From positions 14,639 through 49,132 of the forward strand of contig DLIM01000019.1 in assembly GCA_002483745.1 (NCBI GenBank): a stretch of 34,494 bases of DNA. Direction: 5' to 3'. This document shows positions 16,661-25,618 of the stretch, one piece after another. A model generated the notes under the pieces. It saw only the letters and a program-made list of their open reading frames with translations. It did no database searches and was not told the DNA's origin. This DNA is from Caryophanales bacterium UBA7642. GTDB taxonomy: Bacteria; Bacillota_I; Bacilli_A; RFN20; CAG-288. Within the stretch, counting starts at the first letter, position 1. Each line of letters opens with the position of its first letter. The position numbers and the translations under genes were made by a program.

Positions 16661-18022
16661 ATGTACGAATTTACTCAGCTTTTTCTCTATAAGTTTCAAT
16701 TCTTAGCGGAAATATTTATAGCTGAGTCATTGTTTGTCGTTCATTTAAAAAGAAGAGATCATTTTATTCTTAGGTTAATTCTTTCTTTGATTGGCTCTTT
16801 TGGTTTGACTTTTGCAATTCCGATTGTCAGTTATGGATTCCTTTATCAGACCGCTATGTTCCTTCTAATCTTTATTTTCTCAATAATTTCGGTCTTAGTT
16901 TGCTTTGAAGAATCCTTTATTAATACCGTCTTCTGCTGTATGGCTGGCTATTCAGTACAACACATTGCTTTCTCTGTTTATCAATTCTTTATGATTGCTA
17001 CCTTATTTGATGGCGGTACTTCCTTAGACATGTATGGAAGTGGAGCAGCCGCAACTGGCTTTGCTAAATTCCTTTCTTTCTATATCTATATAGTCTTCTA
17101 TTTAATAACTTATATTGCTTCCTATCTTCTTTTAGGGCGCAAAATCAAAAAAGAACAGGACTTCTATATTACTAACAATTCTCTTCTTTTTGTGGCTGCA
17201 TTAACGGTATTGCTAGCAGTTTTCCTCAATAGTGTCATGATCAACACCTGTGATGCTAAAGAAGATCAAATTCAGTTATTAGTTCCCTTTGCTTATGGTA
17301 TTTTAAGCTGCGCAATTGTTTTAGCGCTTCAGTTTAAGCTTAAGGAAGCCAAGGAAACTGAAAAGGAATTAAGTATTGTTGAACAGCTTTGGAAAGAAGA
17401 TAAAGCCCATTATGAATTGGCTAAGGAAAGCATTGATATTATTAATATTAAATGCCATGACTTGAAGCATCAGATTGCTGCTATTCGAAATGGTGGAAAA
17501 CTTGATAATGATGCTCTTAAAGACATTGAGAACTCGGTCATGGTCTATGGCTCGATTATTAAGACTGGCAATGATGCTTTAGATGTTGTCTTAACTGAAA
17601 AGAGCCTTCTTTGCAGCAAGAATAATATTTCTCTTACCTATATTGCTGATGGTGAGAACATTAGCTTTATGTCTGCTTCGAGCATCTATTCTTTATTTGG
17701 TAATGCTATTGATAATGCTATTGAATACTTAGTCAAAGAAGATGTTGATAAAAGGTTCATTCGTTTGCATATCAAAGCTATTAAAGAAATGGTCTCCATC
17801 CATATTGAAAACTACTTTGATGGAATGATTAAATTTGAAGGCGGATTACCAGTCACGACTAAGAAAGACACTAATTTCCACGGCTATGGAACTTTATCGA
17901 TGAAGAAACTAGTTGAAAGCTACGATGGAGACTTCTTTATCAATACGTCTGATCATCTTTACTGCATTGATATCCTCCTTCCAATACCCGCAAGTGAAGT
18001 AAAAGAAGTACCTAAACCTTAG
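16661..18022 (+). CDS. GHKL (AgrC-like) sensor histidine kinase
   Basis: A 453-residue membrane sensor. The N-terminal half (about 1-225) has six or seven hydrophobic segments with no large extracellular domain, the layout of AgrC-type peptide sensors. The cytoplasmic part carries the phosphorylatable H266 in IKCHDLKHQI, an N-box GNAIDNAIEY and a G-box GYGTLSMKKLVE, all GHKL features. It pairs with the LytTR regulator directly upstream, with a five-base gap. No AgrD-like pro-peptide or AgrB processing gene was found in the window, so the signal is unknown. A link to the upstream ABC exporter is possible from position only. No strong terminator follows. Confidence 0.9.
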   Translation: MYEFTQLFLYKFQFLAEIFIAESLFVVHLKRRDHFILRLILSLIGSFGLTFAIPIVSYGFLYQTAMFLLIFIFSIISVLVCFEESFINTVFCCMAGYSVQHIAFSVYQFFMIATLFDGGTSLDMYGSGAAATGFAKFLSFYIYIVFYLITYIASYLLLGRKIKKEQDFYITNNSLLFVAALTVLLAVFLNSVMINTCDAKEDQIQLLVPFAYGILSCAIVLALQFKLKEAKETEKELSIVEQLWKEDKAHYELAKESIDIINIKCHDLKHQIAAIRNGGKLDNDALKDIENSVMVYGSIIKTGNDALDVVLTEKSLLCSKNNISLTYIADGENISFMSASSIYSLFGNAIDNAIEYLVKEDVDKRFIRLHIKAIKEMVSIHIENYFDGMIKFEGGLPVTTKKDTNFHGYGTLSMKKLVESYDGDFFINTSDHLYCIDILLPIPASEVKEVPKP

Positions 18023-18491
18023 CTTTACAAAGTGGTTTGTTTATCTAATGAAAATGCATGTAAGCACTACCAAAAATGAAATGGGGAAGACAATTTACGA
18101 AACTGAATATTTGTTTCTAGGGGCAAAAATCAGTTAATCTTCTTCTTCAAAAAGCCTTTCTTCTTAGATGCCAAAATTAAGTTGATTGCTTAAGCAACTT
18201 TATGTCAAGAATGAAACCCCTACAATAGAATTTAAAATTACGTTAACAAAAGTTAACGTTGTAATTAAATATTTCGACTAAATTTGAAATCAAAAATACC
18301 AATTAGGAAAGAAATAGGGATTCAAGTGACCAATTCACTAATCCATTTCAGATATTTGAGTATTAAAAGAAGGAAAACACAATTTGCTTCTTCCTTTATA
18401 TATAGGACTGATATTAGAAGAAAAATTAGGCAGTGACTCCGCATAAATATTTCTAAGAAAAGGCTACCAAATTGCAGGACTTAGTTTTCCT
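18023..18491. other. Long intergenic region with repeats and palindromes
   Basis: About 470 A+T-rich bases between the kinase stop and the promoter of the next lipoprotein. No convincing gene is present; the longest small frame is 29 codons with no ribosome site. The stretch contains TTAGATGCCAA (18164-18174), identical to a sequence in front of the response-regulator promoter. It also holds a related ATGTCAAGAATGAA (18202-18215), the palindrome TTGCTTAAGCAA (18186-18197) and the palindrome ACGTTAAC-AAAA-GTTAACGT (18240-18259). These look like protein binding sites. Confidence 0.6.
18240..18259. promoter_or_regulatory. Predicted operator palindrome
   Basis: Perfect inverted repeat ACGTTAAC and GTTAACGT separated by AAAA. 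The arms are 8 bases and the whole site is 20 bases, the size bound by a dimeric helix-turn-helix repressor. It lies about 250 bases before the predicted promoter of the glycan-use cluster and about 220 after the kinase gene. The protein that binds it is unknown. Confidence 0.5.
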
Positions 18492-18519
18492 TTGATTAAA
18501 TTTTCGGTCATGATAAACT
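18492..18519 (+). promoter_or_regulatory. Predicted promoter of the glycan-use cluster
   Basis: TTGATT (18492-18497), a 16-base spacer and TAAACT (18514-18519), with an extended -10 TG at 18511-18512. The transcript would begin near 18526. Its leader contains a 7-bp hairpin (AAGCGAA 18529-18535 with TTTGCTT 18539-18545, one G-U pair) before the ribosome site AGGAGGA (18567-18573). Confidence 0.5.
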
Positions 18520-18579
18520 TTTGGCACTAAGCGAAACCTTTGCTTCAAAGACCAAAATCATTTTCCAGGAGGACATAAA

Positions 18580-21000
18580 ATGATGAAAAAGACACATGCT
18601 GGTAAGTTAGTTCTAACATCTATCATGCTGATTTCAGGTATTGGATTAGCTTCTTGCGGAAATACTTCTTCTACTAATAATTCAACTTCCTCCCAGACTT
18701 CTGTCGGGGGTGATTCCACTTCTTCTACTTCAGAAAATATTAAAGTCTCTGAAATCAGTCTTACTTTAAGCGCTTCTAAAGCTAGAATCGGTGAGACTGT
18801 CACTGCTACTGTTAAATTCCAACCTACTAATGCTACAAACAAAGAATATGTTTTAAGCAGTTCCGATGAGACTATTGCTAAAATTGAAAATAACGCCGTT
18901 GTCTGTGTTGCTAGAGGCAACGTTACTATTACTGCCCGCTCTTCTCAGAATGCTTTAAAGAAGGCCGAAGCTACTTTGACTGTCCTTGGAAATGATGAAC
19001 AAGGAAGAACAGAGAATATCTTTGAAGCTGAGGAAGGAAATCTCGTTAAAACTACTGATTCTACTATGGCTATCGAGCATAACGATGATGACCGTATCAG
19101 CGGTGGTGCCGTTGTCGGTTCTATTAAGAAAGGCGATCGTATCATCTGGGGTGTTACTTCCTCTGCTGCCGATGACAATGCCTCTATGACTATGCGTCTG
19201 ATGGGACCTTCTGGTTGGGGTGGATTATGGAATTCTATTTCCTATACCTTTGCTGACTGGTTCACTGTCAAAGTCAACGGACATACTATTAATACTGAGA
19301 ATGTTAAAGTTGAAGGAACTTATAACAATCTTAGTTCTGCTGACTACTATAATTTCACCGATGTCACTATTGGTGATGTCGATTTAATTGCTGGCTTAAA
19401 CGTGGTGACTTTTGTAGTCTCTAACCGTTTTGATGTCACTTCCGTTTCTGATGATAAATACAACGGTTCTATTTCTTGCCTAGGTAACATTGATTCAATG
19501 ACTATCTACAGCACTAAGGATCTCACTTATGTTGCCGATACTGCTGAAGTTGATGGCGCTGATCCGGATGTCAGCTACAAGTCTACTAAGTTAGAGGCCG
19601 AAGCTTCTACTACCCGTGTTTATGAGAGTGGCAGCAATCCGCAAGTCGATTTAGGCTCAAGCACTTATGCCCAGTTTAAGACTGGCATGAATGTCATGTT
19701 CGGTGTTAAGACAGCTGCTGCTATGAAGACTAAGTTAGTCTTAAAAGTAGCCGCTCCTTATGTTAATGCTGCTACGGCTATGACTGATACTGACCTTTCT
19801 AGTATCCTTTCTATCAATATTGGTGGCAAGAATGTCTCTATTGATGGCTTAAAGCTTTTAGGAAACAACGCTACCGGAAACAAAGAGAACTACACCCTTG
19901 TTACTACTGGTTGGCTTGATCTTGAAGCCGGAGACAATATCATTGATGTTGTTGTCAACGATGATATCACTGGATTCGCTTATTTAGGCGGACTCGATTA
20001 TCTTGAACTTGACTATATTGATGGAACCATCACTCCTTTCTTAAATGAAGAGCCTTCTCCGAAGAAGGACTTTACCTTCGAGGCTGAAGCTGCTACTACT
20101 AAGAGAGTCGGTTATGATGCTTTGGCTGAGGGTGCCACTTATGTTGAACTCAAGGAACCCACTAAGACTCAGACTGATAAATACAACAATAAGCTTGATA
20201 CTACTAAGATTATTTTCGGAATTGAATCTTCTACTGAAGCTTATGCCACAATCTCAATGAAGATGGCTGCTCCTTACATTAATACAACTACTGCTATGAC
20301 TGATGTTTCTGTCGGAAGCTTAGGCGATTTATGGTTCAATGGTGATATGATTTCCACTCCTAATAAGCTTTTAGGAAATGATAAGACTGGTGTCAAAGAT
20401 AATTTCACTACTGTTACCATTGAAGCTCAAGTTAAACTTACCGCTGGTAAGAACCGTATTGCTTGGGAACCTCAGAACTATACTGAAAATACTTATGCCT
20501 ACTTTGGAGCCATGGATAGCATTACTGTTACCACAGCTTCTACTTTGACTGCCTACGAAGTCAATATGTGGACTGATAGAAACACCTATTTCGATAGCAC
20601 TAAGAATGAACCTATCTATGTCACTTGCGATAGTGTCGCTTCTACCTCTTGCTGGATTGGCTTATGGCATACTAATGATTCCGTCACTAAGGATTGCCCC
20701 GGTTCTTTATACTGGTATTATCCTACTAATTCTCAGTGGAACTCTGATAATAAGGAATACTTAGGAACTGCTTGTGATATCACTAAGCAGAATCCTAACA
20801 AGGAACGTCATTTAATTGATGGCTTAGATAAGGGATCTGGAACCTACACTAATAACGATGCTAATGGTTATGGCGAATTCCAGGTTGTCTACATGGAGAA
20901 CGATTCTAAGAACTCTGCCACTGGATACGATATCACGGATGTGGTCTATATCAGTGTTTGGAATGAACCTTCTAACTACGGCGGATATGTTGGAGCTTAG
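18580..21000 (+). CDS. Large lipoprotein with Ig-like and three carbohydrate-binding-like modules
   Basis: An 806-residue surface lipoprotein with lipidated Cys26 (LASC) and a long Ser/Thr linker. Residues about 50-135 form a bacterial Ig-like (BIG2-type) domain. Three modules follow, each starting with an EAE motif typical of CBM6/35-like beta-sandwiches: FEAEEG (148), LEAEAST (338) and FEAEAAT (500). Modules two and three share the pattern AAPY-x-N-x-x-TAMTD near 391 and 563. The C-terminal part (about 656-806) has IYVTCDS, CWIGLWH and SLYWYYP, a pattern I associate with Ig-like domains found next to secreted phosphoesterases. No catalytic domain was recognised. It starts an operon with a metallophosphoesterase and a GH3 enzyme, so a role in holding glycans at the surface is likely. 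A second ATG (18583) is also possible. Confidence 0.85.
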   Translation: MMKKTHAGKLVLTSIMLISGIGLASCGNTSSTNNSTSSQTSVGGDSTSSTSENIKVSEISLTLSASKARIGETVTATVKFQPTNATNKEYVLSSSDETIAKIENNAVVCVARGNVTITARSSQNALKKAEATLTVLGNDEQGRTENIFEAEEGNLVKTTDSTMAIEHNDDDRISGGAVVGSIKKGDRIIWGVTSSAADDNASMTMRLMGPSGWGGLWNSISYTFADWFTVKVNGHTINTENVKVEGTYNNLSSADYYNFTDVTIGDVDLIAGLNVVTFVVSNRFDVTSVSDDKYNGSISCLGNIDSMTIYSTKDLTYVADTAEVDGADPDVSYKSTKLEAEASTTRVYESGSNPQVDLGSSTYAQFKTGMNVMFGVKTAAAMKTKLVLKVAAPYVNAATAMTDTDLSSILSINIGGKNVSIDGLKLLGNNATGNKENYTLVTTGWLDLEAGDNIIDVVVNDDITGFAYLGGLDYLELDYIDGTITPFLNEEPSPKKDFTFEAEAATTKRVGYDALAEGATYVELKEPTKTQTDKYNNKLDTTKIIFGIESSTEAYATISMKMAAPYINTTTAMTDVSVGSLGDLWFNGDMISTPNKLLGNDKTGVKDNFTTVTIEAQVKLTAGKNRIAWEPQNYTENTYAYFGAMDSITVTTASTLTAYEVNMWTDRNTYFDSTKNEPIYVTCDSVASTSCWIGLWHTNDSVTKDCPGSLYWYYPTNSQWNSDNKEYLGTACDITKQNPNKERHLIDGLDKGSGTYTNNDANGYGEFQVVYMENDSKNSATGYDITDVVYISVWNEPSNYGGYVGA

Positions 21001-21005
21001 TTGAC

Positions 21006-22439
21006 ATGAAAAGAAAAGCAATTTCTATTATACTTTTACAAACGGCATTAATTGCTCTTTCAGCTTGCGGAGGTAATTCTACCTCCGCAGGCTCTTCTTT
21101 GTCTTCTTCAAGTTCTGCTGATATGACCTCATCTAGTACTAGCAATCCTTATCCTATAACTCCTGATACGGAATCTGATTTGTTTTCCTTATATTATGAG
21201 AATTCTTCCTCAATCAAGAACTGCGCCGAAGGTGTGTTACTGATCACTAAGAAGTCAGCTTTCTCTTCTTCTACTATCAACACTTTAGATGTTAGGTGGG
21301 GAGATAAGAGCGCTTCTTTTACTGATTACAGTGCTTTAATAACCTTTGATGAATTAAAGGCTTCTGACTTTGAATATGATTTTGGTTCTAACGCTTTGAT
21401 TCCTTTAGAGGCTACTAAGATCTGGGTTAATGCCTATGATGCTTCTTCAAATTTAATTGGTAAAGCTTCTATTGGCGTTGAAACCTATAAAGAAAAGGAG
21501 ACTCTTCAGGCTGAATACCAGATTATTTCTGATACTCATGTCTTAACTTCTTCGCCCTGTTTCTATAGGAGAACTAAAAAGACTTTTGAAGATATAAAGA
21601 AGAATTCACCTAACTCTTCAGGGATTATTGCTAATGGTGACATCATTGATGAGGTGACTGAGGCTAACTACAGCTCTTTCTTTGATGCTTTTGATTCCGT
21701 CTATGATTCAAGAGACCAGCTTCATATTGGATTAGGCAATCATGAATTCATTGTTCAATCTGAAACCGATTATGCTTCTGCCTCAGAAACAGTTCTTAAT
21801 AAGAGATATAACGATAGATTAGCTCTTTGGAAAGAAAAAACCGGCAATACATCTGCTTATTTCTCTCAAGAAATCAATGGCACTTACTTCATCTATTTAG
21901 GTACTACTAAGATGCCACAGAATCTTGATGGCAATACAAGAGCTGATTGTGTGTTAGGAGAAGAACAGTTAACTTGGCTGAAGAATACTTTAGTAGAAGC
22001 CAATAAGATTAATAAGCCTATCTTCTTGCTTTCTCATGGCTCTTTAAGAGATACAGTCAGCGGTTCTTTGACTTCTTTAGGTCAAACTTGGTATGGCTAC
22101 TCTCAAGAAGAAGAAACTGAATTGAGGAATATCATTAAAGATTATCCTCAGATTCTCTTCTTTTCCAGTCATTCTCATTGGTGCTTTGAAAGTAAGCAAC
22201 CTTATCTAATTACAGATAACTATCCAACTTTCTTCAATACAGGAGCTATTGGCTATCTTTGGCAAGGCAGTAATGGCGGAGAGCATTACCTTAATGGCGA
22301 TTATGAGAATGGTGGAGCTCAGGGACTCTACGTTGAAGTCTATGACAAACAGGTAATCATCAAAGGCCGTCAATTCGAGGCTAGCGATAAAACCAGTCAA
22401 TACTGGTTCAGTGGTTATCAAGTAGTCTTACCTTTTTAG
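21006..22439 (+). CDS. Calcineurin-like metallophosphoesterase lipoprotein
   Basis: A 477-residue exported lipoprotein with lipidated Cys21 (LSAC) and a Ser-rich linker. Residues about 50-165 look like an Ig-like beta domain. The phosphoesterase domain has the complete metal-binding set: D176 and H178 (ISDTH), D212 (NGDIID), N245 and H246 (GNHE), H344 (LSHG), and H389 and H391 (SHSHW, where many relatives have GHxH). It would hydrolyse a phosphomonoester or phosphodiester outside the cell; the substrate is unknown. It begins five bases after the large binding lipoprotein, with GGAG inside that gene's end as ribosome site. The C-terminal domain of that neighbour resembles domains normally fused to such enzymes, supporting a joint function. 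Confidence 0.9.
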   Translation: MKRKAISIILLQTALIALSACGGNSTSAGSSLSSSSSADMTSSSTSNPYPITPDTESDLFSLYYENSSSIKNCAEGVLLITKKSAFSSSTINTLDVRWGDKSASFTDYSALITFDELKASDFEYDFGSNALIPLEATKIWVNAYDASSNLIGKASIGVETYKEKETLQAEYQIISDTHVLTSSPCFYRRTKKTFEDIKKNSPNSSGIIANGDIIDEVTEANYSSFFDAFDSVYDSRDQLHIGLGNHEFIVQSETDYASASETVLNKRYNDRLALWKEKTGNTSAYFSQEINGTYFIYLGTTKMPQNLDGNTRADCVLGEEQLTWLKNTLVEANKINKPIFLLSHGSLRDTVSGSLTSLGQTWYGYSQEEETELRNIIKDYPQILFFSSHSHWCFESKQPYLITDNYPTFFNTGAIGYLWQGSNGGEHYLNGDYENGGAQGLYVEVYDKQVIIKGRQFEASDKTSQYWFSGYQVVLPF

Positions 22440-22478
22440 TTAGTATTCGATTCATCACAGATAATTTTAGGAGAAAAC

Positions 22479-25430
22479 ATGAAATATAAAATTGGCCGAA
22501 TCTTAGGACTTGCTGCCCTTTCAGCTTTGAGTGTCGGACTCATAGTCGGCAATGTCTATTGCTTTAAAGTCTTAGGTGTTGATTTTATCAACAATGCTTT
22601 ATCAGGGTCTGGAGCCTCCTCAGGAGATGAAGAATCCGCCCAGAAAGGCGCTAAGTTAGTTAAGAAGATTACTGAAGATGGTACGGTTCTGTTAAAAAAC
22701 GATAATTCTACTCTTCCTTTAGATACTTCTACCAATAATAAAGTCAATGTCTTTGGCTTCTCTTCGACTGATAAGGGCTGGGTCTATACTGGTGTTGGTT
22801 CAGGATCCTGCTTACCAGATCCAGAAAAAAGAGTCGGGATCATTTCCGGACTTACTAATGCCGGCTTTGAGACTAATACCGAATTGACTAAGAAGTATGA
22901 AGAGGCTATTCCTTCTTCTGATAATTGGTTTGGTTATGACAACTATGGAAAAATCATTCAGCCTGCTAATGATTTCTATTCTGACTCCTTGATTTCTCAG
23001 GCTAAGAGTTTTAGTGATACTGCAATTGTTGTCTTATCCAGAATTTCTGGTGAGAACACTGGTGAAATACCTGAGACTCAAGTCGATTATATGTCTGGCG
23101 AAACTGATACTACTAGAAGCTATCTAGAAATATCTGCTAAAGAAGAATATATGTTGAATGTTGTTGAAGATAGCTTTGATAAAGTAATTGTTCTTCTTAA
23201 TACTACTAACAACATGGAATGCGGTTTCTTAAAAGATGATAAAATTGATGCTGCTATGTATGTTGGACCTACTGGGCTTTGCGGTACTGAAAGCATTGGA
23301 AACCTCTTAGCTGGTAGAAAGATTGATGAGACGACCAAAGAAGAAACTAAGATTAGTCCTAGCGGTAAATTGGCTGATACCTATTCTGCTGATTATACGG
23401 CTGAACCAAGCTATGGCAACAAAGGTGTCAGAAATCAGACTACTACTGGTGGCAACATTGTCTATCAGGAAGGCATCTACTTTGGATATCGCTGGTATGA
23501 AACAGCTGATGCTGAAGGTTTCTTTGATGGCTTAGACAATGGTTATGACTCTGCTGTCATTTATCCTTTCGGATATGGCCTTAGCTATACCTCCTTTGAT
23601 TGGAAAATCAAGAGCACTACTCTAACTGATGGCTCTTCTCTTGCTAAGGATAGTGAGATTAAGGTTACTGTTACTGTTACAAATAGTGGTGAATATGCTG
23701 GTAAAGATGTTGTCGAGCTTTACTATTTACCTCCCTATACTAAAGGCGGAATCGAAAAGAGTTATTTGTCTTTAGGCGATTATGTTAAAACTTCAGTTTT
23801 ACAGCCTGGAGAAAGCCAAGATGTTGAACTCTCTCTTACTTCTTATGATATGGCTTCTTATGATGACTACGATAAGAACAATAATGGTAATGCTGGCTAT
23901 GAATTGGATTCAGGAGACTATACCCTTCAGTTTAGAAGCAATGCTCATTCTCCTAAGTCTATGGTTGGTGGTAATTCCTTAACCTATAAGGTTGCTGATA
24001 CCATCAAGATTACGGAAGATCCGGTCACTGGCTATACTGTCAAGAACCGTTTCACTGGTGATGATGCTTATGCCTGGATGCCTATTGATGGCTCTTCAGT
24101 TGGCATCAATGAAACCTATCTTTCTAGGAACAATTTCATTCAGACCTTTAAAGATACTCAGTCTAAGCTTCCTACTGATACTACTGCAATTGCTAACTCT
24201 AAGACCTTCCAAAGCAGCGCTCAGAATCAGGATACTATGCCTACCTTTGGTGCTAATAACGGCTTATATCTAGTCACAAAGAAAGATGGCGCTAAAGCCA
24301 GTGCTAGTGATCTAACTAAACCGGATAACCTTATTTACAATGACACTTTAGTTGATGAACTGATGAGTGATTACAATGGCGAGAAATGGGATCAGCTCTT
24401 AGATGAGTTAACCATTGATGAAGCCACTACGGTGGTTGAAAGAAGCGGCTTTGGAACCGATGCTGTTGAATCTATCGGTAAACCTAAGACCTTAGACTTT
24501 GATGGGCCTAGCGGATTTAACCAGAATACATCTAAGATTGCTGAAGATCATTCTAGCTGGACTAGTTACCCCTGCGAAGAAGTAATTGGCTGCACTTGGA
24601 ATGAAGCCTTAGCCTACGAAATTGGTCAGTCAATGGCTTTTGAAGCCAGCAAGAGTGGTATTAATGGTTGGTATGCCCCTGGCGTTAACTTGCATCGTTC
24701 TAACTACAATGGCAGAAACTATGAATACTATTCCGAAGATCCAATCATCTCAGGTAAGATGGCCAGTGCTACTATCAAAGGTGCTAAGTCTGGTGGCTTA
24801 TATGCCTATATTAAACACTTTGTTGTCAGTGAGGAAGGTACTAATCCTAAAGGCGTTGATACTTGGCTTACTGAACAGTCTTTACGTGAACTCTATCTGA
24901 AACCCTTTGAAATGGCCGTTAAGAGCGGAGCTAATGGCTTGATGACTGCCTTCAACTGCTTAGGCTCGGTCTGGTGTGGAGCTAGCTATGATCTTTGCAC
25001 TGAAGTCTTAAGAAATGAATGGGGCTTTAAAGGCTCAGTCATTACTGACTGGAGCAGCGGTGATAGCATTATGAATCCAACTAGAGGAGTCATTGCCGGA
25101 AATGACTTATGGCTTGACCCGATGAGTGTCAACTATGCACCTTTAGATAAGACTGACCCTACTTCTATGTACTGTGCTAAACAGGCTGTTAAACATAACA
25201 TCTATACCTACATTTCTACCTATCAGTATTCTAGAGACTATCAGGAAGACGATAACGAATATCAGGTTACGGCTGGAATCAAAGGACCGGGTTCTATTAG
25301 TGGCTGGTGGATTCCTACCTTAATCAGTATTGATTGTGTCATCTTTGCTGGTACGATCTTTATGGGACTATATAGCTTCTTGCCTTTCTTCAATAAACCT
25401 AAGAAGCTTAAGGAAAAGAAGTCAGTTTAA
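22479..25430 (+). CDS. Membrane-anchored GH3 glycosidase with reversed domain order
   Basis: A 983-residue enzyme of glycoside hydrolase family 3, beta-glucosidase type. The order is inverted. The alpha/beta sandwich domain comes first (about 50-345, beginning with ITEDGTVLLKND and LPL). A fibronectin-III-like domain follows (about 365-500), and the catalytic barrel is last (about 640-940). Barrel motifs include GRNYEYYSEDP with R746, IKHFVVSEE with K779 and H780, SLRELYLKPFE, and VITDW with the nucleophile D857. A hydrophobic N-terminal segment (about 8-28) and a C-terminal one (about 943-971), followed by a Lys-rich tail, suggest anchoring at both ends with the enzyme outside the cell. AGGAGA precedes the ATG. 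Reversed GH3 enzymes are known in gut anaerobes. Sugar specificity cannot be read from the sequence. Confidence 0.93.
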   Translation: MKYKIGRILGLAALSALSVGLIVGNVYCFKVLGVDFINNALSGSGASSGDEESAQKGAKLVKKITEDGTVLLKNDNSTLPLDTSTNNKVNVFGFSSTDKGWVYTGVGSGSCLPDPEKRVGIISGLTNAGFETNTELTKKYEEAIPSSDNWFGYDNYGKIIQPANDFYSDSLISQAKSFSDTAIVVLSRISGENTGEIPETQVDYMSGETDTTRSYLEISAKEEYMLNVVEDSFDKVIVLLNTTNNMECGFLKDDKIDAAMYVGPTGLCGTESIGNLLAGRKIDETTKEETKISPSGKLADTYSADYTAEPSYGNKGVRNQTTTGGNIVYQEGIYFGYRWYETADAEGFFDGLDNGYDSAVIYPFGYGLSYTSFDWKIKSTTLTDGSSLAKDSEIKVTVTVTNSGEYAGKDVVELYYLPPYTKGGIEKSYLSLGDYVKTSVLQPGESQDVELSLTSYDMASYDDYDKNNNGNAGYELDSGDYTLQFRSNAHSPKSMVGGNSLTYKVADTIKITEDPVTGYTVKNRFTGDDAYAWMPIDGSSVGINETYLSRNNFIQTFKDTQSKLPTDTTAIANSKTFQSSAQNQDTMPTFGANNGLYLVTKKDGAKASASDLTKPDNLIYNDTLVDELMSDYNGEKWDQLLDELTIDEATTVVERSGFGTDAVESIGKPKTLDFDGPSGFNQNTSKIAEDHSSWTSYPCEEVIGCTWNEALAYEIGQSMAFEASKSGINGWYAPGVNLHRSNYNGRNYEYYSEDPIISGKMASATIKGAKSGGLYAYIKHFVVSEEGTNPKGVDTWLTEQSLRELYLKPFEMAVKSGANGLMTAFNCLGSVWCGASYDLCTEVLRNEWGFKGSVITDWSSGDSIMNPTRGVIAGNDLWLDPMSVNYAPLDKTDPTSMYCAKQAVKHNIYTYISTYQYSRDYQEDDNEYQVTAGIKGPGSISGWWIPTLISIDCVIFAGTIFMGLYSFLPFFNKPKKLKEKKSV

Positions 25431-25434
25431 AAGC

Positions 25435-25475
25435 AGGGTTACTTGGAAACGATTGTTTCTAAGTAACCCTTTTTA
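25435..25475 (+). terminator. Rho-independent terminator after the GH3 gene
   Basis: A 16-bp stem with one G-U pair (25435-25450 with 25455-25470), a GATT loop and a T-run. It ends the operon that begins at 18580. Confidence 0.93.
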
Positions 25476-25553
25476 TCTGGAATCTAGTTGTTTTCTTTAT
25501 AATGATTTCATTTATGTCTTCATCAGATTATTTAAGAGCTAGGCTTCAACAGT

Positions 25554-25606
25554 TAAAAAAAAGAATAAATAAAAAGATTGTTGAAGTAAAAGCTTCAGCA
25601 ATCTTT
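25554..25606 (-). terminator. Rho-independent terminator of the minus-strand esterase gene
   Basis: Read on the minus strand, a 14-bp stem (25593-25606 with 25573-25586, one G-U pair) is followed by a T-rich tract. It begins 13 bases after the esterase stop. Confidence 0.88.
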
Positions 25607-25618
25607 AATTTGAAAAAA

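Noticed and set aside
18048..18137. A 29-codon frame after the kinase gene, considered as a signalling pro-peptide
   Set aside because: It has no ribosome site, no leader or cleavage pattern and no AgrB-like partner.
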